In this document: positions 14,901 through 23,540 of the stretch, in pieces
Position numbering within the stretch: position 1 is the first letter of the stretch
Layout: every line of letters starts with the position of its first letter
DNA from: W0P28-013 sp051878315
GTDB taxonomy: Bacteria > Bacteroidota > Bacteroidia > Bacteroidales > Paludibacteraceae
Reading direction: 5' to 3'
Assembly (NCBI GenBank): GCA_051878315.1
Contig: JBJEJW010000023.1
Coordinates: 1-64,000, forward strand
DNA: 64,000 nt
Position numbers and translations under genes: made by a program
The notes under the pieces: generated by a model
The model's input: the letters and a program-made list of their open reading frames with translations, nothing else
The model's database searches: none
Told to the model about the DNA's origin: nothing

Positions 14901-15743
14901 ATGAAAACTGCATTAGTTTTGGAAGGTGGTGCCATGCGAGGCTTGTACACGGCCGGCGCTTTAGACGTTCTTCTGGACAATGACATCGAAGCAGATGCCA
15001 TTTACGCAACGTCGGCCGGTGTACTTTTTGGTGTCAACTACATTTCGAAACAACGTGGACGAACACTGCGATATAACAAACGCTACGCTGCCGACCCACG
15101 TTATATGGGACTACGTTCGCTGTTCACTACCGGCAATATTATCAACAAAGACTTTGCCTATTACGAAATTCCCTTCAAACTCGACGTATTCGACCAAAAG
15201 ACATTTGCCAAGTCGCGAACAAAACTATACGCCACAGTTACAAATGTACGTACCGGACAAACAGAATACAAAAAAATCGACGATGTACTGCAACAAATGG
15301 AAGTACTACGTGCTACATCGGCCATGCCGTTTGTATCGCAGATGGTGCAAATCGATCACGAACTATATCTCGACGGCGGTCTGACTGATAGTATTCCAAT
15401 CGAACGATGCCTGCACGATGGTTACGACAAAGTTATTGTCATACTGACACGTCCCACCGACTATCGGAAAAAAGCGATGAATCCGCTGTTGGCAAACATT
15501 GTCTATCGGAAATATCCTCGTTTAATCGACGCTATTCGCAATCGGCACACGATGTACAACGCACAAACAGCCACAATAGAGGAATTGGAACACAGAGGAA
15601 ATATCATCGTAATTCGCCCGACACAACATCTCAAAATCGGCCGTATCGAAAAAAATCCGGATAAATTGCAAGCCATGTACGATTTAGGCGTACACGATAC
15701 ACAAGTGCTGTTACCGTCGTTAAAAACCTATTGCCAAGAGTAG
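14901..15743 (+). CDS. Patatin-like phospholipase (RssA type)
   Basis: Ser-Asp dyad acyl hydrolase of the bacterial patatin family, probably cytoplasmic or membrane-peripheral. From the ATG at 14901 it is 280 residues. The oxyanion glycine loop LEGGAMRGLYTAG starts at residue 7, the nucleophile elbow is ATSAGV (Ser38, with Ala in place of the first Gly of GxSxG), and the catalytic DGG lies in LDGGLTDSIP near residue 157. It is divergent from the cas operon. Patatins serve as effectors in CBASS, but this one resembles the widespread chromosomal type and lacks any sensor domain, so a link to the CRISPR locus is not supported. Confidence 0.88.
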   Translation: MKTALVLEGGAMRGLYTAGALDVLLDNDIEADAIYATSAGVLFGVNYISKQRGRTLRYNKRYAADPRYMGLRSLFTTGNIINKDFAYYEIPFKLDVFDQKTFAKSRTKLYATVTNVRTGQTEYKKIDDVLQQMEVLRATSAMPFVSQMVQIDHELYLDGGLTDSIPIERCLHDGYDKVIVILTRPTDYRKKAMNPLLANIVYRKYPRLIDAIRNRHTMYNAQTATIEELEHRGNIIVIRPTQHLKIGRIEKNPDKLQAMYDLGVHDTQVLLPSLKTYCQE

Positions 15744-15750
15744 AAAAACA

Positions 15751-16476
15751 TCAGAAACGCTCCATGCGGGCACGTTCGTAGCGCGTGCGGTAATTGAATC
15801 CGACGGTGTAATTGAATGTGAACTGTGTCCCCGACGACCGTCCGAAACCAGGCACATACCAAAGCACTTCTTTATTGTCGAGCGAAGTGTGCAACAACAA
15901 TTTTACACGCACCGACCATCCCATAGTGAACCCTTTAGCCAAATCAACACGCACGCCAGCCAATAGTTCCAACCATCCGGCATAGGCATTACGGCCACTC
16001 CACGCCAACGCCGTTGTTTCGCCCCAATAATCGCGCGACACAGGAACCGACGACAAATCGTAATTCACAACACTCATACCATAGCGCAATCCAACAAAAG
16101 GATAATGCCGATTTAACTTTTCGGAACCATCGTCGTTTTTTGTCTTCAAAACATTGTAATTCAATCCCAGACGCCAAAATGGTACGCCGGCGCGATACCG
16201 CGCGCCATTGTCGGCCGTGTGGTCGATAGCCGCATAACCCAACTCGACAATCGGGAAAAACTTGTTGCGCAAATTGACATCAAACTGCAACTCGCCCGTA
16301 ATCACACCTTTGTCCACCGCGATGCCCATCACAGGCGATGCAATATCGAGATGCGCCGAAAAACCACGAAAAACCACCGAATCCGATGGAGATTTCGGGT
16401 CGCGAGTTTGTCCGACCAGCGATGCAGTACCCAACAAAACGCCACAAAAAACTATCAGATAACGCAGATGGTTCAT
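15751..16476 (-). CDS. Outer-membrane beta-barrel-like protein, DUF6048 family
   Basis: A 241-residue exported protein. From the ATG at 16476 it has a signal peptide (LRYLIVFCGVLLGTASLVGQ). The rest is alternating beta-type sequence (FPIVELGYAAID, YPFVGLRYGMSVV, TQFTFNYTVGFNYRTRY), as in a small outer-membrane barrel. Longer in-frame starts up to 16560 would place about 28 residues before the signal peptide and overlap the upstream gene. Order after a DUF6452 gene (10 bp gap) is the usual Bacteroidales arrangement. Function unknown. Confidence 0.75.
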   Translation of the reverse strand: MNHLRYLIVFCGVLLGTASLVGQTRDPKSPSDSVVFRGFSAHLDIASPVMGIAVDKGVITGELQFDVNLRNKFFPIVELGYAAIDHTADNGARYRAGVPFWRLGLNYNVLKTKNDDGSEKLNRHYPFVGLRYGMSVVNYDLSSVPVSRDYWGETTALAWSGRNAYAGWLELLAGVRVDLAKGFTMGWSVRVKLLLHTSLDNKEVLWYVPGFGRSSGTQFTFNYTVGFNYRTRYERARMERF

Positions 16477-16486
16477 TTTAAGGTTG

Positions 16487-16972
16487 TCAACGATAATAAA
16501 TACGCAAATGATTTTCAGAAATATTCTGTACAGCCGTTTTTTCGATAATGACCGAATCAATCTGATGCGGCGTTACCGACACGGCATCAATCGTGTGATA
16601 AACAAAACATCCACACTCCAACGAGATAAAATTCGTGTCGTTGCGATGATAAATCGTCAATGTATCGCGCCCCATTGAATCGCGTTGCAACACAAAAGCC
16701 GTAGTATCGACCTGCGTATGAAGCGGCAATTCCAACGAACTGACGGCTGAGCCGGTGTACAATGCCGAATCGTTGCCAATGCCCCACACGGTCAGTTTCT
16801 CGGAGGCCGACACCGTTGTAAATGTTTCAGTCGTAGCATTATATGTAGTTCGATACAGTGCAACACCGACCACGACCGTTTTCTCTTTGCGGCAAACTGT
16901 ATCGTCGCCATTGCACGAAACGCACGCAACAACCACCGACACCAACAGGAATATTTGAATACAATGTTTCAT
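16487..16972 (-). CDS. Putative lipoprotein, DUF6452 family
   Basis: A 161-residue protein with a lipoprotein signal (IFLLVSVVVACVSC, cysteine near residue 19). The mature part is beta-rich with a motif of the DUF6452 type near its start (GDDTVCRKEKTVVVGVALY). The ATG at 16972 is chosen because the signal peptide starts there. It forms a unit with the following DUF6048 gene and follows the nitroreductase gene by 4 bp. Function unknown. Confidence 0.72.
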   Translation of the reverse strand: MKHCIQIFLLVSVVVACVSCNGDDTVCRKEKTVVVGVALYRTTYNATTETFTTVSASEKLTVWGIGNDSALYTGSAVSSLELPLHTQVDTTAFVLQRDSMGRDTLTIYHRNDTNFISLECGCFVYHTIDAVSVTPHQIDSVIIEKTAVQNISENHLRIYYR

Positions 16973-16976
16973 CTTT

Positions 16977-17489
16977 CTACAAACACGCAAATAAGTCGGT
17001 CGCCGATTTACGTTTTTTCGACGGAATAACGGTATCGGCAACAGCATAGCCAATCGGCACCAACACTACCGGTTCTATGTGCGACGGCAACTGTAGAAGT
17101 TCTGCACAACGTTTGGCATCGAAATTGCACACCCAACACGATCCTAAACCAACTTCGGCAGCAGCCAATGTCAAATGATCGACCGCAATGGCCACATCAA
17201 TATCGGCATGGTCCTTGCCATCGTTTGGGCGATGCCACGACTGTGTATGGTCGGCACACGCCACGACACACAACGGTGCTGCTGCGAACCATTCGCGCTG
17301 ATAGCATGTACACAAATCGTTCAACCGCCGACGGTCGGTTACGACATAAAAACGATAAGGTTGCAAGTTGACGGCCGACGGAGCCAATCGCGCACATTGC
17401 AACAGATAATCAATTTTGGCTTGTTCGACAGCACGTGTGGCATCAAATTGGCGCAACGAATAACGTTTTTCGGCTAATTCACTAAACAT
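16977..17489 (-). CDS. Nitroreductase family protein
   Basis: FMN-dependent NAD(P)H oxidoreductase fold, 170 residues. It shows the N-terminal KRYSLRQFD, the flavin-contact APSAVNLQPYRFYVV, the segment WFAAAPLCVVAC, and the AAAEVGLGSCWVCNFD region typical of the Bacteroidota group. Physiological substrate unknown. Its start overlaps the last base of the preceding gene's stop codon, so the two are probably co-translated. Confidence 0.88.
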   Translation of the reverse strand: MFSELAEKRYSLRQFDATRAVEQAKIDYLLQCARLAPSAVNLQPYRFYVVTDRRRLNDLCTCYQREWFAAAPLCVVACADHTQSWHRPNDGKDHADIDVAIAVDHLTLAAAEVGLGSCWVCNFDAKRCAELLQLPSHIEPVVLVPIGYAVADTVIPSKKRKSATDLFACL

Positions 17490-18010
17490 TATGACAAAGT
17501 TTTGACTTCATTTTTCAAAAAATCTAACGCGACATCAGTCGGAGTCGTTTTTAGGGCGGCATACATCTCTATCAAGCACTGCGCCAGCTGCAATGCCGAT
17601 CCCGATGGCTGCACTTGCGCGGCCGCTCCATGAATGATGCGCACTAAATTTTCGCGTGCATTACGCACCAATACCCACGCCTGCTGCGACACATAAATCT
17701 GTTGCGACACATTGTGGTCAAATTCGTCGCGCACGGTTTGCAACAAGCGAGTTTGCAGTTCCAAATTGTTCATCGTCTGCAAATCGAGACGCATAATCAT
17801 CGATTCCGGCTGTGTGCGTTCGAGCAACAATGTCAATCGTTCGTAGGCACGCAGCCGCACCGGCATTATTTGGTTAACATTCTGTTTGCGCAACTCGAAT
17901 GCACGCCGTTCGCTTTCGGCTGCCAACTGTTTGTGCAATACCAGCCATGTCGTTAAAAACACTACCAATGCAGGGATCGTGTATTTGAGCAATTCCAAAA
18001 ACAATTCCAT
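17489..18010 (-). CDS. Conserved Bacteroidota membrane-anchored protein (DUF7935-like)
   Basis: A 173-residue protein with one N-terminal transmembrane helix (YTIPALVVFLTTWLVL, about 10-25), then a charged coiled region (LAAESERRAFELRKQ) and a helical domain with MPVRLRAYERLTLLLERTQP and VSQQIYVSQQAWVLV. The pattern fits a family restricted to Bacteroidota of unknown function. It is in an operon-like arrangement upstream of the nitroreductase. Confidence 0.7.
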   Translation of the reverse strand: MELFLELLKYTIPALVVFLTTWLVLHKQLAAESERRAFELRKQNVNQIMPVRLRAYERLTLLLERTQPESMIMRLDLQTMNNLELQTRLLQTVRDEFDHNVSQQIYVSQQAWVLVRNARENLVRIIHGAAAQVQPSGSALQLAQCLIEMYAALKTTPTDVALDFLKNEVKTLS

Positions 18011-18044
18011 AGTTCATCAAGTTAACAAAGATGACACAAGTCCA

Positions 18045-18995
18045 TCATATTTCGGTCATTATCTGATAGTGATTGCGATCGAACGACGAGCGCGAAATCA
18101 GTTCGCCCACAAATCCCGACAGAAACATCTGTGTACCCAATATCATGGCGGTTAGGGCTAAATAGAAATAAGGTGAATCGGTTACCAACGGCGCCGTCAC
18201 GCCACGGTGTAACGCAGCCAATTTAACACCACCGACAACGCACACCGCTACCAATCCCACCAAAAACATTACACTACCCCACAACCCGAAAAAGTGCATT
18301 GGCCGTTTGCCGAAACGACTCAAGAAATAGAGCGAAAACAAATCGAGATAACCATGTACGAAACGTTCCAATCCAAATTTCGACGTCCCGAATTGCCGTT
18401 TGCGGTGTTCGACCACTTTTTCGCCGATGCGTGTAAAACCGGCGTTTTTGGCCAAATACGGAATATAGCGATGCATCTCGCCATACACTTCGATATTTTT
18501 GACGACTTCGTTGCGATAGGCTTTCAAACCGCAATTCATATCATGCAGTTTCAGCCCCGTAACACGACGTGCCGTAGCATTGTATATTTTCGAAGGCAAA
18601 TTTTTGGTCAAAGCATTATCGTAGCGTTTTTTCTTCCACCCCGATACCAAATCATATCCTTCGTCCGTTATCATACGATAAAGTTCGGGAATTTCGTCCG
18701 GCGAGTCTTGCAAATCGGCATCCATCGTAATAACCACATCGCCTTGTGCCTTGGCGAACCCGCAATACAAAGCCGGCGATTTACCGTAATTACGCCGAAA
18801 CCGAATGCCGTGTACCGCCACATCGCGCTGATGCAAATCGCAAATGGTTTGCCACGAGCCATCGGTACTGCCATCGTTTACAAAAATGATTTCGTACGAA
18901 AAATTATGTTCGTGCATCACACGCACAATCCAATCGTAAAGCGCAGGCAACGACTCGGCCTCGTTATACAGCGGAACTATTATTGATATATCCAT
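18045..18995 (-). CDS. Family 2 glycosyltransferase, DPM/GtrB-like
   Basis: Transfers a sugar from a nucleotide sugar to a polyprenyl phosphate or similar acceptor at the inner membrane. From the ATG at 18995 it has 316 residues. The GT-A fold begins ISIIVPLYNEAESLPALY, with VNDGSTDGS, the metal site MDADLQDSPDE and the acceptor-side LHDMNCGLKAYR. Two C-terminal transmembrane helices follow (about 235-300), as in GtrB/DPM1-like enzymes. A 27-residue upstream extension is rejected because it overlaps the preceding gene. It is paired with a DUF4199 gene as is common in Bacteroidales. Confidence 0.9.
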   Translation of the reverse strand: MDISIIVPLYNEAESLPALYDWIVRVMHEHNFSYEIIFVNDGSTDGSWQTICDLHQRDVAVHGIRFRRNYGKSPALYCGFAKAQGDVVITMDADLQDSPDEIPELYRMITDEGYDLVSGWKKKRYDNALTKNLPSKIYNATARRVTGLKLHDMNCGLKAYRNEVVKNIEVYGEMHRYIPYLAKNAGFTRIGEKVVEHRKRQFGTSKFGLERFVHGYLDLFSLYFLSRFGKRPMHFFGLWGSVMFLVGLVAVCVVGGVKLAALHRGVTAPLVTDSPYFYLALTAMILGTQMFLSGFVGELISRSSFDRNHYQIMTEI

Positions 18996-19014
18996 AAAAG
19001 AAAAATGATTATTT

Positions 19015-19518
19015 TTAGTTCGACATCGGCGCTTCGCGTTTGACAAAAACCGCCGTAAGCAACGACACACATACACCGGCCATCACATCCAACCAAATGT
19101 AATTAAGCGACATATTGACCGGTGTGATCACTTTTTTGAGTTCGTCCACATCCGTTGTGCCAAACGGTATCTGCATCTGCTCCATCAATTTTAATGCTTG
19201 GTCTATCTGATTCGGCAAAAAATCGGGGTTTATATAATTAAAATAGACGAGTTTGAATACCGCAGCCACCAATGCGGCATAGAAAAACAGTTGAACACCA
19301 TACCATAATGCCATACCGTAAGACATAGTGCCATCGCACACACGCTCGCGGCAATCAACCGCCAAACGATATGCCACATACGGCATGAGCAATACCAATA
19401 CCCACGATAAGGCATTAGGAATCACGGCATCGAGGGTTGATAGATAAAAGTTCAGACTAAAAAGCAGCCCGAACAAAAGGCCAAAATACATGGCATGTTT
19501 CAAAATCATCGGTTTCAT
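19015..19518 (-). CDS. DUF4199 family membrane protein
   Basis: A 167-residue protein with four predicted transmembrane segments (around residues 7-27, 36-55, 70-92 and 140-160) and a loop KLMEQMQIPFGTTDVDELKK before the last helix. It matches DUF4199, a Bacteroidota family usually adjacent to the glycosyltransferase that follows here (19 bp gap). ATG at 19518 is chosen over the GTG one codon upstream. Function unknown. Confidence 0.82.
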   Translation of the reverse strand: MKPMILKHAMYFGLLFGLLFSLNFYLSTLDAVIPNALSWVLVLLMPYVAYRLAVDCRERVCDGTMSYGMALWYGVQLFFYAALVAAVFKLVYFNYINPDFLPNQIDQALKLMEQMQIPFGTTDVDELKKVITPVNMSLNYIWLDVMAGVCVSLLTAVFVKREAPMSN

Positions 19519-19545
19519 CACAATACTCTACTGCTAAAAAACAAG

Positions 19546-19577
19546 CAAAGGTACGTTTTTTTCTCGAAAGTTACAAA
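19546..19577 (-). promoter_or_regulatory. Promoter of the DUF4199-glycosyltransferase operon
   Basis: TTTG (19574-19577), 20-bp spacer, TACCTTTG (19546-19553) on the minus strand; start near 19539. The -33 box overlaps the U-tract of the upstream rpoZ terminator. Confidence 0.7.
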
Positions 19578-19602
19578 AAAAGGAAGGCAAAACTACCTTC
19601 CT
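19575..19602 (-). terminator. Terminator of bamD-rpoZ
   Basis: On the minus strand a 7-bp stem AGGAAGG / CCTTCCT with an 8-nt loop, followed by a run of T. Confidence 0.8.
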
Positions 19603-19625
19603 ACGTTTCGTTGGCGCTCAAACGC

Positions 19626-19958
19626 TTACTCATCAACCTCCATGTTGGCCGGGTTGCGATAGTAAACTTTATCGTCTTCGAACTCCTGAATGGCTTCCAA
19701 AGTCGGTTTCGGCATTTTTTCGTAGAAACGCGATATTTCTATCTGCTCGTGATTCTCGAATACCTCTTCCATCGAATCTGACGACGACGAGAAGTCCTGC
19801 AATTTTTTATCCAAATCGTGCTTCATTTCTGTTGCAATTTGGTTCGAACGTTTTGCAATAATGCGCACCGTTTCGTAAATATTTCCGACCGATTCACACA
19901 ATTGATTCATGTCGCGCGTTACGGTATTGGTGGGCGCTTTCATCTTTTTGTAATCCAT
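19626..19958 (-). CDS. rpoZ: RNA polymerase omega subunit
   Basis: A 110-residue Rpb6/omega-type protein. It has the Bacteroidota opening MDYKKMKAPTNTVTRDMN, the core helix NIYETVRIIAKRSNQIA, and the tail EVFENHEQIEISRFYEKMPKPTL. It helps assemble and stabilise RNA polymerase. It follows bamD by 36 bp, an arrangement seen in other Bacteroidales, and is closed by a strong terminator. Confidence 0.93.
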   Translation of the reverse strand: MDYKKMKAPTNTVTRDMNQLCESVGNIYETVRIIAKRSNQIATEMKHDLDKKLQDFSSSSDSMEEVFENHEQIEISRFYEKMPKPTLEAIQEFEDDKVYYRNPANMEVDE

Positions 19959-19994
19959 AATTTTTTTCCTATTGTTATTATCGTTTATTTATTT

Positions 19995-20798
19995 TCATTG
20001 TTTTACATGTGCTTTAGCCTCTTTCAGCATACGGTTGGCATCGCGAATATATTTGCCATTGGGATATTCGCTTGAATAGTTGTAATACTCGTCAATCACT
20101 TCGCTGAAACGTTCCGTTTTTTTCTCTTGTACACTCAACACCGCCTCTTTGTATTTTGCCTGCAATACCAAAAACAGTAATGCTTCGCGATGTTTCGTTT
20201 CGGGGTAGTCTTTCAACGTATTGTTAGCGCAAATGATAGCTGACCGAAAATTATTGCCCAAATACATACCGAGATTGTAATACAATTTGGCATTCAAGTA
20301 GCCTTTGTAGGCCAATTTATCCTCCATTTCGAATATATACTGATAGGCTTCGGAGGCTCTATCGCTCAACGGATATTGCTCCAAATAGGCTGTAAACGCC
20401 GCCAACGCATTGTGTGTGCTGGTTTGGTCTAACCGCGGGTCGGCCGAATCTTTGTAATAACAATAGCCAATCATGAAATAACACTCCTGTGCATAGGTCC
20501 CACGCGGATAGTTTTTAACGTAAGTGTTGTAGTATTCGGCGGCTGTGGCATAGTCTTCTTGGCCGCGATACGACTCGGCCAACAGATACAAAACCTCTTC
20601 GGCACGCCCTGTTCCTTTATAATAAGCGGCAACATCTTCGAGCAACTGCGAACATTTGGCATATTTTTTTTCCTGAAAAAAATTTTTCGCGGTTTCATAT
20701 TTCACCTCGGGATTTTTCTCTTTCAGTAACTGCTGCATGCCGTTGCACGAAACCAACAGGCCGGCTACCACCACTATGTAAACCAAACGCTTCAACAT
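19995..20798 (-). CDS. bamD: Outer membrane assembly lipoprotein BamD
   Basis: Lipoprotein component of the BAM complex that inserts outer-membrane beta-barrels. The 267-residue protein has a lipobox (VAGLLVSC) and then TPR-like helix pairs: AKNFFQEKKYAKCSQLLEDV, AEYYNTYVKNYPRG and AFTAYLEQYPLSDRASEA, ending in YYNYSSEYPNGKYIRDANRM. Length and repeats are standard. It is transcribed with rpoZ. Confidence 0.93.
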   Translation of the reverse strand: MLKRLVYIVVVAGLLVSCNGMQQLLKEKNPEVKYETAKNFFQEKKYAKCSQLLEDVAAYYKGTGRAEEVLYLLAESYRGQEDYATAAEYYNTYVKNYPRGTYAQECYFMIGYCYYKDSADPRLDQTSTHNALAAFTAYLEQYPLSDRASEAYQYIFEMEDKLAYKGYLNAKLYYNLGMYLGNNFRSAIICANNTLKDYPETKHREALLFLVLQAKYKEAVLSVQEKKTERFSEVIDEYYNYSSEYPNGKYIRDANRMLKEAKAHVKQ

Positions 20799-20812
20799 AA
20801 TTTTTCAAACTG

Positions 20813-20820
20813 CAAAGTTA
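20813..20820 (-). promoter_or_regulatory. -7 box upstream of bamD
   Basis: TAACTTTG on the minus strand 15 bp before the bamD start. No convincing TTTG at -33, so confidence is low. Confidence 0.4.
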
Positions 20821-20879
20821 CAAAAAAAATGGCAATTTGTACATCATTTTCAATCAATATTCCGAAAAATCGTCTTTTT

Positions 20880-22325
20880 TCAGAACAAATAGCCCATTTT
20901 TACATAGAAATTAGACAAACTTCCATTGTCTTGTTTCGAAAATGGAGCTGCCCAATCGACCGACAAGATGAAGTTTTCGTTCATTCCTATCTTCAAACCG
21001 ATGCCGGCCGCCATGTGCGGACGATACACCACCTTGTTATCAAAATTGAAATAGTCGTCAGGATTGAGGCCGTCGGCGGTGAGCAGCATTCGCAAGCCTT
21101 CTTCGTCCAAATCATAGGGTTGGGTAACCATGCCGATGTCAAAAAACGGATTGAGACCGATGAAAAAATGTTGCCGTTTTATGTCGAAGTTAACAACCCG
21201 CGTGCGCAATTCGATTGTGGCAAACGCATAACCATTGGCCAACACGCGGTTGCGCAACACGCCACGCAACGAATTGCCACCGCCCAACGCTTCGTACAGC
21301 ACGCGCTGTATGAACAACACGTTTTGGTAGGTGTTCATGTAGAATGGCGATTTGCCGGCAATCACATTCTGCGTGCCGATGCGATAGGCTAACGTTACCC
21401 TATCTTTATACAGCGGCACATAATGACGAAAATCGAAGTTGAATTTCAAGTTGTTATATTCCGTTTGATTGCCGTAATTTTTAGTATCAAATGCTGCGGA
21501 ATAGGTAAAAAACGCATCGGCGTAAATACCTTTCGTCGGGTTTGAACGCGCATTGCGCGTATCGTATGTAATGCCTGCACGCACATACGGATGCCAACCG
21601 CCATGCGCTTCGTTGGATTTGATGAGTCCCCAATTGACATATTTTTCGTACAATCCCTGCACATCAGGATTTAGGTACTTTGGGTCGTCGGCAGCCTTTT
21701 TGCCGTTGAGCATGGCTATGTCGCACTCGTCAATCAGATAACCCAAAACGCCAATACCGGCATTCCATTTCAAATCCTTGTAAATGGTACCCTCAATGTC
21801 GGCCGCAAAACGAATCAAGTCGCGTTTGTATTTATAAAATGCTCGCGATTGATAATTGGCCGTATCCATTTTCGACGGGTCTTTTTTCCATTTGTGCCAC
21901 GCATTGTTGTACACCGATTGGTAACCATTAAACCCGTAAAAATCGCACATAGCGTCGGGCAGATAACACATATCCACCGTCAGACGATGGTTTGGAATCA
22001 GGTACTTCGAATCGTAGAAAAACCGAAATATACCGTAATGTTTGGTTGTGTAAGCCGCTTCGACATAAAATGAATGAATATATTCCGGATATTGCGATCC
22101 ATCACCGTAATAATAGACATTGGCCAGCGCACCGCCCTGAAAACCAAGGTCGGCATCGTAGGCTACGCTTGGCAACGCACCAAAATTCCAACCGGTTTTT
22201 ATTTTTTTCTTTTCTACAGTCACTGAATCCGACTGCTGTCCGGTTGCTACGACCGATAACGTATCTTGCGCCACGATGGTCAATGCCATCAACGCCAAAA
22301 GCAGGAAAACAAACGTTCGTTTCAT
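20880..22325 (-). CDS. BamA/TamA (Omp85) family outer membrane protein
   Basis: A 481-residue outer-membrane barrel. A signal peptide (LLLALMALTIVAQ) is followed by a short periplasmic part. A barrel then has strands such as PYVRAGITYDTRN, KGIYADAFFTYSAAF, and LGGGNSLRGVLRNRV, which corresponds to the RGF/Y loop of surface antigens. It ends in phenylalanine (YVKMGYLF), as expected for BAM substrates. There are no POTRA domains, so it is a barrel-only relative rather than BamA itself. It is followed by bamD, with which it may share envelope roles. Confidence 0.87.
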   Translation of the reverse strand: MKRTFVFLLLALMALTIVAQDTLSVVATGQQSDSVTVEKKKIKTGWNFGALPSVAYDADLGFQGGALANVYYYGDGSQYPEYIHSFYVEAAYTTKHYGIFRFFYDSKYLIPNHRLTVDMCYLPDAMCDFYGFNGYQSVYNNAWHKWKKDPSKMDTANYQSRAFYKYKRDLIRFAADIEGTIYKDLKWNAGIGVLGYLIDECDIAMLNGKKAADDPKYLNPDVQGLYEKYVNWGLIKSNEAHGGWHPYVRAGITYDTRNARSNPTKGIYADAFFTYSAAFDTKNYGNQTEYNNLKFNFDFRHYVPLYKDRVTLAYRIGTQNVIAGKSPFYMNTYQNVLFIQRVLYEALGGGNSLRGVLRNRVLANGYAFATIELRTRVVNFDIKRQHFFIGLNPFFDIGMVTQPYDLDEEGLRMLLTADGLNPDDYFNFDNKVVYRPHMAAGIGLKIGMNENFILSVDWAAPFSKQDNGSLSNFYVKMGYLF

Positions 22326-22337
22326 AAGGCGATACGA

Positions 22338-23519
22338 TTAAAACAGTTGCAAGAAATAGGCAATGGCAACGCCCAAATAGGTACCGACGGCATAGCCTAC
22401 CAAACCAATGACGATGCCACTGATGAGCACTTTTTTGTTGCCCATGGCACCTACAATCGGCGGGACAAACGGCGGTGAACACAACAAAGCCACATGGGCT
22501 ACGGTGAACAAATCGCCACTGACTTTGCCAAGACGACAAAGCAACAAGTGCACAAGCACCGACACAAACATAATGTACAACACAAAATAAAACAACGTCA
22601 ACGCCGACATATCGATGTTGTAAATGTCGAACTGCGACGCCACTACGATGCTGAACACTAAAATGAAAATCATACCCAACTCAAACGTTTTGGGTAATTC
22701 GCGCACTTTTTTGCAAAACGATGCACCAATAGCCAACGTGGTAATCGTCAGAATGACAATGAGTTCGTTCAGCGTGCCGGTGATAAGTAGCGAGAGTCCC
22801 GCTCCGACGGCCAAAAACGCAATTGAAAGCAACAAGCCGAGCATTGTTTTCGGAAAAACATGCCGATTGAGCATACGCCGATAATCTTCGACTCCACCGG
22901 CTGCTACTTGGTTGACATTGATTGCCGGCGATACCGATTCGTCGGGATAAGGCAAAATTTTGCGAAACAATTTATAGCCGCCGGCAGTGATGAACAATAT
23001 CAACGGAAAAGTAACCAACATTTCAAATGTCAGCACCAGCGTCATCACTGTTTTATCGACATTCAAGGCTGTACCAAGTGCCGAAAAATTCATGGTGCCA
23101 CCAGTATAAATACCTGTCATCATGGCCGATACATTTGCCAAATCGTCGATACCGGCATGACGAAAAATGAAAAAGCCGGACACTACGGCGACAAGTACAG
23201 CCACCGTACCACCGACAAGGGCAAATACGGTTTTGGGGAGCGACTTCGTCCACAATTTGAAATCGCATCCGAACAGCATCAGTGGAATAGCAATTGGAAC
23301 GGAAAGATTCATCAGCCAATTTTGCATTTGGGTAAACGCCGTTGATTCGGCAGAACCAGGTTCAAAGGAAACTACGCCCGTCAGAGCCATCACCACGCCA
23401 ACGGCATAAGCCAAAATCACGGTCCCGATTTTCTGTAAAAAGTGCCATTTATGAAAAGCCGACACTATCAGAATCGGGAACAACAAATAAACTATCAAAA
23501 TAATATAAACTTTGACCAT
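22338..23519 (-). CDS. DUF819 family multipass membrane protein
   Basis: A 393-residue inner-membrane protein with about 10-11 predicted hydrophobic segments and conserved DUF819 stretches: LSVPIAIPLMLFGCDFKLW, MMTGIYTGGTMNFSALGTA and CSPPFVPPIVGAMGNKKVL. The family resembles two-fold repeat secondary transporters, and the substrate is unknown. It ends 22 bp after the acyltransferase gene starts its 3' side and lies 12 bp before the Omp85 gene, so these three may be one transcript. Confidence 0.85.
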   Translation of the reverse strand: MVKVYIILIVYLLFPILIVSAFHKWHFLQKIGTVILAYAVGVVMALTGVVSFEPGSAESTAFTQMQNWLMNLSVPIAIPLMLFGCDFKLWTKSLPKTVFALVGGTVAVLVAVVSGFFIFRHAGIDDLANVSAMMTGIYTGGTMNFSALGTALNVDKTVMTLVLTFEMLVTFPLILFITAGGYKLFRKILPYPDESVSPAINVNQVAAGGVEDYRRMLNRHVFPKTMLGLLLSIAFLAVGAGLSLLITGTLNELIVILTITTLAIGASFCKKVRELPKTFELGMIFILVFSIVVASQFDIYNIDMSALTLFYFVLYIMFVSVLVHLLLCRLGKVSGDLFTVAHVALLCSPPFVPPIVGAMGNKKVLISGIVIGLVGYAVGTYLGVAIAYFLQLF

Positions 23520-23540
23520 AATTGTATTAGGTTAAACATT

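Noticed and set aside
14901..15743. Patatin-like gene as a CBASS or CRISPR effector
   Set aside because: No cyclase, sensor domain or operon link; it is divergent and looks like an ordinary chromosomal patatin.
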